This document shows, one piece after another, positions 47,273-55,856 of a DNA stretch of 64,000 nucleotides (position 1 is its first letter; each line of letters starts with the position of its first letter). The stretch is from Polyangiaceae bacterium. Lineage in GTDB: Bacteria; Myxococcota_A; Polyangia; Polyangiales; Polyangiaceae. The stretch is taken from NCBI GenBank assembly GCA_025936115.1, contig JAICTZ010000014.1, forward strand, positions 1-64,000. The letters run 5' to 3'. A program made the translations under genes and the position numbers. Under the pieces are notes generated by a model, which saw only the letters and a list, made by a program, of their open reading frames with translations, was not told the origin of the DNA and did no database searches.

Positions 47273-48290
47273 CGGAGGTCGCATCGCGCGCGAGCGCGTA
47301 CCGGGCCGCTTCCCGCCCCGAGTCGAGATAGCTTTTCCGCAGCTCCGGTCGGAAGAAGCCGCTCACGAAGTTACCCTCGAGCTCCCTCTCGTACGGGCGA
47401 ATTTCCGTGAAAGCGAGGGGTCGCCAATCAAGTCTTGGTCCGAGCTCCTCGAGCGACACTGGGCGCTGAGCGATACGTTCGAGAGCGCCTCGCAGATCAT
47501 CGAGCTCGAGGTTGAAGGAGCTCGCTTGCTCGAGGTCACGCCCGAGTCGCTCTTCCACCAGGATTTCGAGCAGCCGATTGAACGCGAATCGCCCGTAAGG
47601 TCCCGGTCTCCTCACGTTACGTTCGGGGCTCACGACGATGATGTGGTTCACGTCGTTGGAACGGTGGCCGCGCGGCTCCTTGCCGTGGATGGCGAGGCTG
47701 ATCGGCGTGTTGTTGACCACGCCCCCGTCCCAACACTGCCCCTCGCCGGTCACCTGCACCGGTTTGAACACGAAGGGCAGGGCGCCCGAAGCCATACAGA
47801 CCTCCGTCATGAAATCGAGCCGTGCTGGATCGGTGAAGTGGTCTGGCCCGAAGTGATGCACTCGCTCGGCGAGGACGTGCCCATTGCCGTGCTCATACCG
47901 GTCGCCCGCGAGATGGCCCGCGAGCGACGTGACGACGACGTGAAACCTGATGGGATTGGTCGTCTGGTCCCGTCGAAAGGTCTCGAGCGCTTCGCGCAGG
48001 ATAGCCTTGCGCCGCTTGAGCGTGAGGATTTGCAGCACGCCCGCGCGTTCGGTCCATAAGTCGCAGAGGAGCTGCGCTGCTGCTTCAGGCTTTCCCGCCC
48101 GCAGGCCCGCGGCGTAGACGGCGCCGTTCAGCGCCCCCGAGCTTGCGCCGACGACGGCGGCCAGATCGAAACGATTGTTGGCGGCGAGCTCGGCGAGGAC
48201 GCCGGCGGCGTAGGGCCCCTTCGCGGCTGCGCCCGCGATGATGAGGGCGCTCCGGTGCCGAACGATCGGTAGGGCGCGAGCTGGCGACAT
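47223..48290 (-). CDS. Patatin-like phospholipase
   Basis: The protein has about 355 residues from the ATG at 48290; the frame is open to 48437. The oxyanion loop GAAAKGPYAAGV, the nucleophile elbow GASSGALNGA (Ser in GxSxG) and the catalytic Asp in CWDGGVVNNTP define the patatin fold with its Ser-Asp dyad. It hydrolyses acyl lipids, acting in the cytoplasm or as a secreted effector; no signal peptide is seen. A GGAGG about 20 nt upstream could instead serve a TTG start a few codons earlier. Confidence 0.87.
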   Translation of the reverse strand: MSPARALPIVRHRSALIIAGAAAKGPYAAGVLAELAANNRFDLAAVVGASSGALNGAVYAAGLRAGKPEAAAQLLCDLWTERAGVLQILTLKRRKAILREALETFRRDQTTNPIRFHVVVTSLAGHLAGDRYEHGNGHVLAERVHHFGPDHFTDPARLDFMTEVCMASGALPFVFKPVQVTGEGQCWDGGVVNNTPISLAIHGKEPRGHRSNDVNHIIVVSPERNVRRPGPYGRFAFNRLLEILVEERLGRDLEQASSFNLELDDLRGALERIAQRPVSLEELGPRLDWRPLAFTEIRPYERELEGNFVSGFFRPELRKSYLDSGREAARYALARDATSATEEAAAERPELRLPN

Positions 48291-48948
48291 TTCTACTTTT
48301 GACAACCTCACCTCCGGAATGGTCTCGGGCCTTGGCCCTCGCTTCACGTCGGGGCGCGCTCGAGCAGCAGGGAGTTCAAAGCGCGAACGTCGCGAATCAC
48401 CACGCGCCCGCCCTCGCCCCGAGCATGCTAATGCCAATTGGGGACACGACCCGGTAGCGCCGAAAGCGAGACGAGCAAACGCTGCTCCTCGGCGCGAGGG
48501 AGCCGAATAACGGAATCCCTGCGATGAGCAAGTGCTCTCTCGACATGACCCTCAACAAATGACGCTGCGAGTGTGATCTGGCTCATACCGCCCGACATCG
48601 GCAGGGTCAATAGTCACTCGCATCATGCAGGGCGACACACGCAGGATTCGCGGGTCTCGGCCGGGTCACGGGCAGAAGCGCCGCGCCGGCAGGGCGCGAG
48701 TAAGTGGTCGTTCAGGCGGCGACGGAGCGGCGCTCGGTGCCGCGCCGGCCGGGCTCGTGCCGTTTCTGCCCGGTAACGTTCATTCGCTCATTCCGCGCCC
48801 TGCCGCCGCGGCGGCGCTCGGTCGGGTGCCTCGAGCTCGCACGCCGCAGCGAGCGCATTGCGTCTGCTGGGACTCGACCTCAGCGCTCGGCGCGCCCCGA
48901 TGTGCCTCATCCAATGCGCGTGCGCTCACGCCCAGGGTTCGACGACTC
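48291..48948. other. Gap without a confidently supported gene (658 nt)
   Basis: Long plus-strand frames here are shadows of the pectate lyase gene. A 60-residue minus-strand frame (48610-48428) has unusually AT-rich third codon positions for this genome and a protein-like composition, but no homologue is recognised. It could be a fragment of foreign DNA. No hairpin or repeat of note was seen. Confidence 0.4.
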
Positions 48949-50754
48949 TTATGGCGACTTTCGCGTTCGGCGCTCGAACGTGCCGACGCGGCTGCAGGCG
49001 AGTCCGCCGCGGTGCTCCTTGGCGCCGCGCCGCCGCCGCAGAGCGCACAAGCCGAGGCCCAGCGCGACCCAAATGACGGCGAACGGGCCACGCGGTTGCT
49101 CGCCGACTCTGCACCCGCAACCGCCCGAGGACGCGGTGTCGCCGCCACCGGCCGTCGCGGCTTCACCCGCTGTCGCCGGTTCACCCGCCGCCGCGCTCGT
49201 CGATCCCGCGCGGCCGGCCCCTGGGTTGCCGCTGCCAGCGCTCACACCACCGGCCCCACCCGCCCCGGCATTGCGACCGGCGCCGGAGCCCGCCATGCCG
49301 CTCGAGCCAGCGCCCGCCATGCCGCTCGAGCCAGCGCTCCCGGGCGCCCCACCGGCACGCGAGCCGCCGCTGCTCGAGCTCGGAAGGCCCGCCGCGCCGC
49401 TGCCGCCGGCTCCCGCGGCCGCCCCACCGACACCGCTCGGCAGCCCCGTCTCGTAGCAGCCGAGATCGGGCGCCGCTCCGGCGTAAGGCAAGCCTATGTC
49501 GGTGCCTTGGTCGAGCAGGTGGCTCTGCGCGCTCGGCCGCATGAAGTCCAAGGCCGGCAAGCTACCGTCGGCTTCACGAGGACCCATGAAGCCCGTGTCC
49601 TTCACGCTGGCGAAATCACCGTCCGTGGGTGTGATGCCGAGGTCCCAGCTATTGGACGCCGTGTCGACGCCCGTCATGTTGCTGTTCTCGTTCGGGTAGC
49701 CGACGTTATTTCGCATGCGATGGACCTTGTCGCCCATCAAGATGATCGTGGTGCTCGAGTCGTTCGGATCGCTCGCGAGCATGTTGTATTGCGTACCGTT
49801 CTTGTACGACGTGTTGTTGAACCAGTCATTGCCACCCGAGGAGTGATTCGCGTAAAAGCCGGACGCGACGTTGCCCCACGCGAGGCAATTCTGAATCGTG
49901 TGCCGGACACCGGTCTTGCTGCTGCCCGCTTTGAAGCCGTTGCCGTTGCCGTCGGCTGGTCGCGCCGTGCCCGAGTCGATGTAACCGTTGCCCATGGCCC
50001 ACGAGTTTTCGATCGTGACGGGCACCTCCTGATTGATGAGATCGTAGCCGTCGTCCGAGTTCCACCAAGCCCGGCAACCGCGCACAATCGTGCTGGGTCC
50101 ACTCTTTTGATAGTGCACGCCGAAGCCGTCGGCGTTCTGACCGTCACCCTGTGACGACGTCGCGTCGTAGTTGTCGTGGGCGTCGCAATTCAAGATCAGG
50201 TTGCCGCCGTTGCCGCCGTTGATGAAGATGCCGTTGCCGCTATTGTGATGGAAGTTCATCAACTCGAAGATGTTGTTGCTGCCGCTGGCCGAGAGCCCGT
50301 TGTTCGAGCTCGTGTTCATCGGGACGTTTTCGATCTCGATACCCCTGAAGTGCAGGTAGCTGCCGCTGACGACGAACCCGTGCGTGTAGCCGGTCGTCGA
50401 GATCTTCAGCATCGAAAAATCGAAGACGGGGACTTCACGCGCATAGGCCCAATATTTGATGCGCTCGCCGTCCGAAGCGCCGCTCTTCGTGAAGGCGATA
50501 CCAGCGCCGGAATTGGCGGGCGTCATCACGGAATAGGTGCCCCCGCGAATCCAGACCGTGTCACCCGCCTTGACGGCGTCATTCGCCTTCTGCAGCGTCG
50601 CAAAGGGCTGCTCGAGAGTGCCGGCGTTGGTATCGGCGCCCGTCGGAGCGACGTAGTATTCTTCCGCGGAGGCGTTGGCCGTGAAGACGAGGACGCTCGC
50701 CAGACCAAGCAGCGCGGGCACACACGGGAGCGAGGCGGTCGGGATAAAACGCAC
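48949..50754 (-). CDS. PL9-like pectate lyase (right-handed beta-helix) with MYXO-CTERM anchor
   Basis: The protein has 601 residues. A signal peptide (to about residue 30) precedes the start EYYVAPTGADTNAGTLEQPF and ATLQKANDAVKAGDTVWIRG, the standard entry to polysaccharide-lyase beta-helices. Coils include FELMNFHHNSGNGIFINGG, LILNCDAHDNYD and GYDLINQEVPVTIENSWA, as in PL9 PelL, where Asp residues bind Ca2+. After about 430 come a Gly/Ala/Ser linker, GCGCRVG, a hydrophobic helix and RRRRG, a MYXO-CTERM tail. The likely role is a surface-displayed pectin or polygalacturonate lyase, fitting the nearby GH3 enzyme. Confidence 0.9.
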   Translation of the reverse strand: MRFIPTASLPCVPALLGLASVLVFTANASAEEYYVAPTGADTNAGTLEQPFATLQKANDAVKAGDTVWIRGGTYSVMTPANSGAGIAFTKSGASDGERIKYWAYAREVPVFDFSMLKISTTGYTHGFVVSGSYLHFRGIEIENVPMNTSSNNGLSASGSNNIFELMNFHHNSGNGIFINGGNGGNLILNCDAHDNYDATSSQGDGQNADGFGVHYQKSGPSTIVRGCRAWWNSDDGYDLINQEVPVTIENSWAMGNGYIDSGTARPADGNGNGFKAGSSKTGVRHTIQNCLAWGNVASGFYANHSSGGNDWFNNTSYKNGTQYNMLASDPNDSSTTIILMGDKVHRMRNNVGYPNENSNMTGVDTASNSWDLGITPTDGDFASVKDTGFMGPREADGSLPALDFMRPSAQSHLLDQGTDIGLPYAGAAPDLGCYETGLPSGVGGAAAGAGGSGAAGLPSSSSGGSRAGGAPGSAGSSGMAGAGSSGMAGSGAGRNAGAGGAGGVSAGSGNPGAGRAGSTSAAAGEPATAGEAATAGGGDTASSGGCGCRVGEQPRGPFAVIWVALGLGLCALRRRRGAKEHRGGLACSRVGTFERRTRKSP

Positions 50755-51257
50755 GCGTTAACGTTGCGCGAAAGCTCGGCGCGGCGTCAGCGATTCCGAG
50801 CGGGTCGCCGTTTCGTCAATCTTCTCGTGCAGTAACGCGCGGGAATCGACCGCGGCCGGCGGCGGCGTCACCACGCAGGACGGCTGGAGCGCTGCGCGCT
50901 GAGCCGCTGCCCCTCACGGCGCCGGGACGGCATGAACGCGCATGGCGCAGGCCTCTCGACGGCTAGCATTCATTGAGTGTTCCGCGAACGTCGAGTTCAT
51001 CCTCGGAATCGGCGACCGGTGCCTGCTGGTCACACCTGGCCGACCCTCCGCGAGTCATCTCGTCCAAGCCATCAGTGATAACTAGCCTCGACTTGGTCGA
51101 GCTTGGAAGACCAGATCGCGATCGGCACGAGTGACCAAGAGCTCCGTGAAAAACCGGCGAGCACCTGTGCGTCGTGGGTCAGTGATCGGCAATGGACGCT
51201 GGACTTTGCGCGCCGTCGCCGTGCTCCCATCAACCTCCAAAAAAGTCCGAGGTCGCG
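50755..51257. other. Gap with a degenerate repeat and a small hairpin
   Basis: There is no gene in this 503-nt gap. A hairpin CTCGAC-TTG-GTCGAG lies at 51087-51101, directly before the repeat-family segment listed at 51102-51192. Confidence 0.5.
51102..51192. repeat. Degenerate copy of the MITE-like family
   Basis: CCAGATCGCGATCGGCACGA followed by GTGACCAAGAG and CCGTGAA matches the left part of the element inside the cox operon (CCAGATCACGATCGGCG, GAGACCAAGAG, CGTGAA), and AAAACCGGCGAG matches the intact copies. GTGGGTCAGTGATCGGCAA at the far end recurs at 32.2 kb. The TA-bounded termini are not recognisable here. Confidence 0.5.
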
Positions 51258-51911
51258 CTAGGCGCCGCATTCCACGACGCGCTTGAGCTCGGTCAGCCAG
51301 CGTTCGTGCGCCGCCGGGAGTGCTTCGCGCGTGCCGGACTCCGCGAGCTTTTGATTGCACCAGCGGGAGAGCGGTCCGAGCCACGCGAAGCCCGAGATGA
51401 AGTTCGTCTCCTCCGTGACCACGCGCGTGCCGGCGGCTTCCGGTTCGAGGAGCCAGCGATGATGAACGCTGAGCTCGGGGGTGCCGCCCGTGCAGGTCCA
51501 GCCGAGCGCCACGTCGAGCTCGAACAGCGTGACCTCGGCGTCGAAGGCGACCCCGAACGTCGTGAAGCCGAAACGAACGCCCGGGCCGAGGTGCTCTACG
51601 CCCGCGGGGAGCTCGAGTTTGCTCGCGTTCTCGTAATAAGTGGGCCAAGCGCGCGCGTCGAGCAGGGCGCGGAACACGCGCTGTGCGGGCGCTGCGATGG
51701 TGATCTCGTTGTGCGCGAAGATCGGCGTGGCGCCCGGCTCGAAGCCCTTCGGCCACGGGCGTGGTCGCGCGTCACTGAGCTCCGAGGCCTTGGCCCACTG
51801 AGGGTAGGTTTTTCGAAAGTAGTCGATCCAGGCGCCGCTCGGGCCGCGCAAATCGTAGGTGGACGTGGCGGGCAGCTTGACGTCCAGAGCGAGCTCGGGA
51901 GTGTCACTCAC
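51258..51911 (-). CDS. SRPBCC-fold (START/Bet v1-like) protein
   Basis: The protein has 217 residues. An about 65-residue N-terminal segment precedes a polyketide-cyclase/SRPBCC domain: NEITIAAPAQRVFRALLDAR, WPTYYENASKLEL, GVRFGFTTFGVAFDAEV and TRVVTEETNFISG, with a C-terminal helix. These proteins bind hydrophobic ligands in a helix-grip cavity; the ligand is unknown. It lies 79 nt after the GMC-hydrolase gene on the same strand, so a shared transcript and a lipid- or sterol-related role are possible. Confidence 0.8.
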   Translation of the reverse strand: MSDTPELALDVKLPATSTYDLRGPSGAWIDYFRKTYPQWAKASELSDARPRPWPKGFEPGATPIFAHNEITIAAPAQRVFRALLDARAWPTYYENASKLELPAGVEHLGPGVRFGFTTFGVAFDAEVTLFELDVALGWTCTGGTPELSVHHRWLLEPEAAGTRVVTEETNFISGFAWLGPLSRWCNQKLAESGTREALPAAHERWLTELKRVVECGA

Positions 51912-51990
51912 GGGGGCAGCTTCGCGCGGAAGCGCAGCCGTGTCGAGTCTTCGCGCCGCATGCGCGGGCCCGTGAAGCCCGGAAAACCGG

Positions 51991-54900
51991 TCAGCCCGCC
52001 GTCTGTTCCAGGTGCGCCAGCATGAGCGGGAACGTCACCTTGGCCGCGTTTTTTCCGAAGATGCAGTCGATGTGACCGAAGTCGTTGATCACGTGTCTTC
52101 GATACAGGCTCGTGCCGTTGTGCTCGCACAGCCAGGCGTACGTCTCTGCCGTGCTCGCGGGAAGGTAACAGGCGTTCTCCGCGCCATGCACGAAGCAGAG
52201 CGGGATTTTCAGGCGCTCGACGTGCGGCAAGTAGACGTCCTTGCCCTGCGCATCGACGACGTGGCCGGCGCGCACCATCTTGCCGAGATGCTCGAAGGTC
52301 GGGACGTTCGCGACGCCGAAAAGCTCGTGCAGACTGTCGTGCGTGAGCTGGTTCAATTGCTCGTGTTCGTAGAGCAGCGAGTAGAGGAACGTGATGCGAT
52401 GACACACGGGGTTATTGCAACGTTCCTTCAGCTCGAGCGGCTCGAGCTCGAGGGCGCAGTCGAAGAGGCGGTTCTGCCAGTCGGAATGCGCATCCGTGTA
52501 GGCCGTGAGTGATTTGACGCCGAGCGCCGCGAGCGCGTCCGGGAAGTAGAGCCCCGACTTCAGTCGCACGAGCGAGGCCGCCTTGATGTGCGCGCCGATC
52601 TGCGAGACGACCGCCGAGCGAACGCCCTCGAGCCCCGCGAGCATCGCCATGAAAAATACCGTGGCTCCGTAGCAATGCACGAGCATCTGCACGCTCGGAG
52701 CGCCCGTGAGCTCGCGCACTTTCTTGACGGCTTCGGGGTAGTCGATGAGCGCGATCTGATCGCCGTTCGAGGGGGCCGCCGCAGCGGGCAGCTCCATGCT
52801 GACGCGAAAATCGAGGAGCCACACGTCGTAGCCGTGCGCGAAGAAATACTCGACCACGTTGGTGTCGATGGTGTCCGTCGAAAAAATACGGCTGGACACC
52901 CCGAGCCCGTGGCACATGACGAGGGGTCCCTTGCTACCGCCGCGGTAGCGCGTCAGGCGCAGCATCACGCCGTCGCTCGTGCGAAACGGATACACCTCGG
53001 GCGCGCTCGCGCGGAGCGGACGCTTTTTGCGCGGCGCAGCGTCGGGGTTCAAGTAGCGAGGGCCCGCGACGATGCCGCCGTAGACCTCGTAGAGCGCGCC
53101 CGCGAAAAAGCGACCGAAGCGTGCGACCGCCGCGAGCCGTTCGCCCGTGTTCGTTGCGCCCGTGACTTCGATGGTGGCAAGCTGGCGGGCGAAGTCGTCG
53201 GGGGTGATGCGAAGGATGCCGCGTCCTACGACGGGACCGCGTTCGTCGTCGCGGCGGAGCGTCGTGTAGAGCGTCGTCGTGTCGGACCACACGTCGGGCC
53301 CTGCGTCGTCGTGGACGACCTTGAAGCCGTGAAAGTGGTATTTTTTGCCGAGTCTGTCGCAGAGCTGCATGTCGTACACCATGTTCTTGGTGCCGACGCG
53401 CTCGGGATCGTCCGGCAAAAGCTCGAAGTAGCCGTGCTCCACGCTCAAGGCTTCGGGCGAGAGCGCGGGCGCCTCCACGCTGCCGCTCATTTGCATGCGG
53501 TGACGAGTGTCCGCCTCGAGCGCCGGCAAGTCGGACGTGGACAGCGTCAGGATGAAGCGCAGCGAGCTCTTTTGCGCTTCGCCGCGCCGAGCGCCCTCGG
53601 CGTAGGCGTTCTCCGCCGTCACCTCGCTGGAAAACCAGCCCTTCATGCTTTCGGTGAAACGCAGGCCGAGACCTTGCGGCGCCGATTTGCGCGTCGGGCG
53701 CGAGGGCAGCGTGTAGTCGACGTTCCAATTCTTCTCGCGTGCGAGCAAGACGACGTTGCGCTCGGCGACTGCCGTGATCGTCAGCAACGGATTGACGCCG
53801 AGTGAGGTGGGGATCACCGCACCGTCCATCACGAAGAGGCCCGGGTGCACGTCTTTGCCGCGCTCGCCCGCGAACACCTGCCCGCGATCGTTGGTGACGC
53901 CCGTGCTTGCGTCTTCACCCATGGCGCAGCCGCCGAGGGGGTGAACGGTGATGAGGCTGTCTTTCAGCTGATTTTTCCACATCGGATTGGGCACGGACGT
54001 GCCGCCGTTGGCTTCCGTGCAGCGATAGAGCTGCTCGTTGACCGTGCCGAAAATGGGTTGTTTGCACACGGCGGGCCAGCGAATGCGCAGTCGATCGTCG
54101 TCGAGCTCGAGCTTGCCCTTGCAATCGTCGTGCGTCATGACGAGGTACGTTTGGGTGTTGTGGACGGCCCCGTGATAGGCGCCGCGCACGACGCTATCGA
54201 GCTCGCGGCCCGCCTCCTTGACGAAGTCGACGATGCCTGTGTCGGTGTCCTTGCCGTCCATCTTCGCCGCGATCGCGAACGACAGCGGTAAAATGCCGGC
54301 GATGGCTCCGGGCAGTGAGCCTTCCTCGATGATCATGCCGGCCTCGAGCGCCGGCTGCGTGCGGCCGTCGACCGCCGACGTGATACACGGTCCTACGGGC
54401 TCGCGTCCGGCCGGCGTGTGATGACCGAAGCCGACGCCGTTGATGGGAACGTCGTCGTTGTAGCCGAAGCCGAGTACGTCGCCGTTGCCGGTGAACATCT
54501 CCCCGAGGCGCGGCGAGAGCGACAAGCCGCGCGCGCGTGAACGCAGCAGGATTTCCGTGGAACCTAGCGTCCCGCCAGCGATGATGACGATCTCGGCCGC
54601 GACGACGAGATCCGGCGCGTCCGCGAAGCCTTCGCGCTTGTCGACGGTAGGTCGATAGTGCACCCGCCAGCGGTTTCCCGCGCGCTCGAGCCACTCGACG
54701 GAGGCGCCCGTAAAGATCTGCGCGCCGCGGTTCCACGCGTCCGCGAGGTAATTCATCGCCACCGTGTTCTTGGCGGCATAGTTGCAGCCCGTCACGCAGT
54801 CGCCGCAACCCGTGCACGCCTTCTGTTCGACGCCGACGTGATTCACGCCGTCCTCGAAGGTCACGTTGATGGGCACGCGCACGAAGGGCTGACCGAGGTA

Positions 54901-55401
54901 CTCGGCGGAGCGGCGGTGCGCCTCGAGCTTGGCGAGCGGCGGCGCCGTCTCGGGGTAGGGCGTGGGCTTCAGCATCTCACGCGCGCGCGCGTACGCCGTG
55001 GCGAGCAGCCCGCCGGGATCGCCGTGGATGCCGGACGGCCAGCACGGCCGGTCGAAGACACGCGGGTCCGCCTCGAGCGCGACGTTCGCGTTGACGAGCG
55101 AGGTGCCGCCGAGGCCGCACCCTTTGAATACACTGATATCTTCGTCGAGATGAAACTCGTAGAGGCCGTCGGCGCGTCCCGCGCGTCCCTCGGTCGTGTG
55201 GAGCTGCACCTGTTCTGCGGCTTCCGCTTCGGTGTCGGGGAACTCGCCAGGCAGCCATTCACGCCCGCGCTCGAGCAGGCAAACGCGCTGTCCGCTGCGC
55301 GCGAGTCGCGACGCCGCGACGCCGCCGCCGTAGCCGCTACCGATGACGACGATCGGGTACTCGGCTTCCATTTCCCCTAACGAAAGCGAAATTCGTTGCA
55401 T
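51991..55401 (-). CDS. GMC (cholesterol oxidase-like) oxidoreductase fused to an alpha/beta hydrolase
   Basis: The protein has about 1136 residues. AAGGAG precedes the ATG at 55401; the frame is open to 55536. The N-terminal GMC flavoenzyme has the FAD motif IVVIGSGYGGGVAASRLARS, FKGCGLGGTSLVNANVAL, a Cys quartet CTGCGDCVTGC (196-206), IIAGGTLGSTEILLRS and the C-terminal HPLGGCAMGEDAS of cholesterol-oxidase-like members. From about 830 a lipase-like fold begins (VMCHGLGVSS oxyanion loop). Its nucleophile elbow is VHCYGAT with Cys near 910, and His is in NDFGHIDCIFGK. Combined oxidation and ester or thioester cleavage of a sterol or lipid is inferred. Confidence 0.88.
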   Translation of the reverse strand: MQRISLSLGEMEAEYPIVVIGSGYGGGVAASRLARSGQRVCLLERGREWLPGEFPDTEAEAAEQVQLHTTEGRAGRADGLYEFHLDEDISVFKGCGLGGTSLVNANVALEADPRVFDRPCWPSGIHGDPGGLLATAYARAREMLKPTPYPETAPPLAKLEAHRRSAEYLGQPFVRVPINVTFEDGVNHVGVEQKACTGCGDCVTGCNYAAKNTVAMNYLADAWNRGAQIFTGASVEWLERAGNRWRVHYRPTVDKREGFADAPDLVVAAEIVIIAGGTLGSTEILLRSRARGLSLSPRLGEMFTGNGDVLGFGYNDDVPINGVGFGHHTPAGREPVGPCITSAVDGRTQPALEAGMIIEEGSLPGAIAGILPLSFAIAAKMDGKDTDTGIVDFVKEAGRELDSVVRGAYHGAVHNTQTYLVMTHDDCKGKLELDDDRLRIRWPAVCKQPIFGTVNEQLYRCTEANGGTSVPNPMWKNQLKDSLITVHPLGGCAMGEDASTGVTNDRGQVFAGERGKDVHPGLFVMDGAVIPTSLGVNPLLTITAVAERNVVLLAREKNWNVDYTLPSRPTRKSAPQGLGLRFTESMKGWFSSEVTAENAYAEGARRGEAQKSSLRFILTLSTSDLPALEADTRHRMQMSGSVEAPALSPEALSVEHGYFELLPDDPERVGTKNMVYDMQLCDRLGKKYHFHGFKVVHDDAGPDVWSDTTTLYTTLRRDDERGPVVGRGILRITPDDFARQLATIEVTGATNTGERLAAVARFGRFFAGALYEVYGGIVAGPRYLNPDAAPRKKRPLRASAPEVYPFRTSDGVMLRLTRYRGGSKGPLVMCHGLGVSSRIFSTDTIDTNVVEYFFAHGYDVWLLDFRVSMELPAAAAPSNGDQIALIDYPEAVKKVRELTGAPSVQMLVHCYGATVFFMAMLAGLEGVRSAVVSQIGAHIKAASLVRLKSGLYFPDALAALGVKSLTAYTDAHSDWQNRLFDCALELEPLELKERCNNPVCHRITFLYSLLYEHEQLNQLTHDSLHELFGVANVPTFEHLGKMVRAGHVVDAQGKDVYLPHVERLKIPLCFVHGAENACYLPASTAETYAWLCEHNGTSLYRRHVINDFGHIDCIFGKNAAKVTFPLMLAHLEQTAG

Positions 55402-55856
55402 CGTGACTCCTTCAAACGTTGCCGCGTACGGGCAGCGCTCTCTCGCGGAGCGAGGTCCACGGACGCGAGCCGTACACCGCGTCCACGTCCGGCACCTGTC
55501 CCAGTGCTCGGCCCCGCGTTCGCATCCACGAAGCATTACACCCTCCGCGCGAGCCGGGGAAGACCTTCACGCGGTTAAGATTTCGATGTGCGCGTCAGGA
55601 CGCTCGAGATCGCAGGGGCGCGAGAAGGACGACATTATCCGACACGGTAAGAAAGGTTACCCCCTCGCGTCCGCGTCCGCGTCCGCGTACGCGCGCGCAT
55701 CGGCGCGTGCTCGCGCGCGCGGACAACGTCTCACGCAGTCGCGCTCGTGCCCAACTGGATAGGAGCCGTGCCGACATGGTTATTTGTTCGGTCAGTGCCT
55801 GAGTCCGAGACGCGTAGAGCGTTGACGGGTGCCGCTCACGGCGTATCGTGACGGGC
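55402..55856. other. Divergent intergenic region with GC-alternating hairpin
   Basis: The gap is 455 nt between two divergently transcribed genes and must hold both promoters, though no clear -35/-10 was seen. At 55667-55723 three GCGTCC units are followed by GCGCGCGC tracts in inverted arrangement (GTCCGCG ... CGCGGAC), a likely hairpin or Z-DNA-prone stretch. Confidence 0.5.

Noticed and set aside
48625..50154. Long plus-strand frame of 509 residues
   Set aside because: It is antisense to the pectate lyase gene and low-complexity; no start signal or family.
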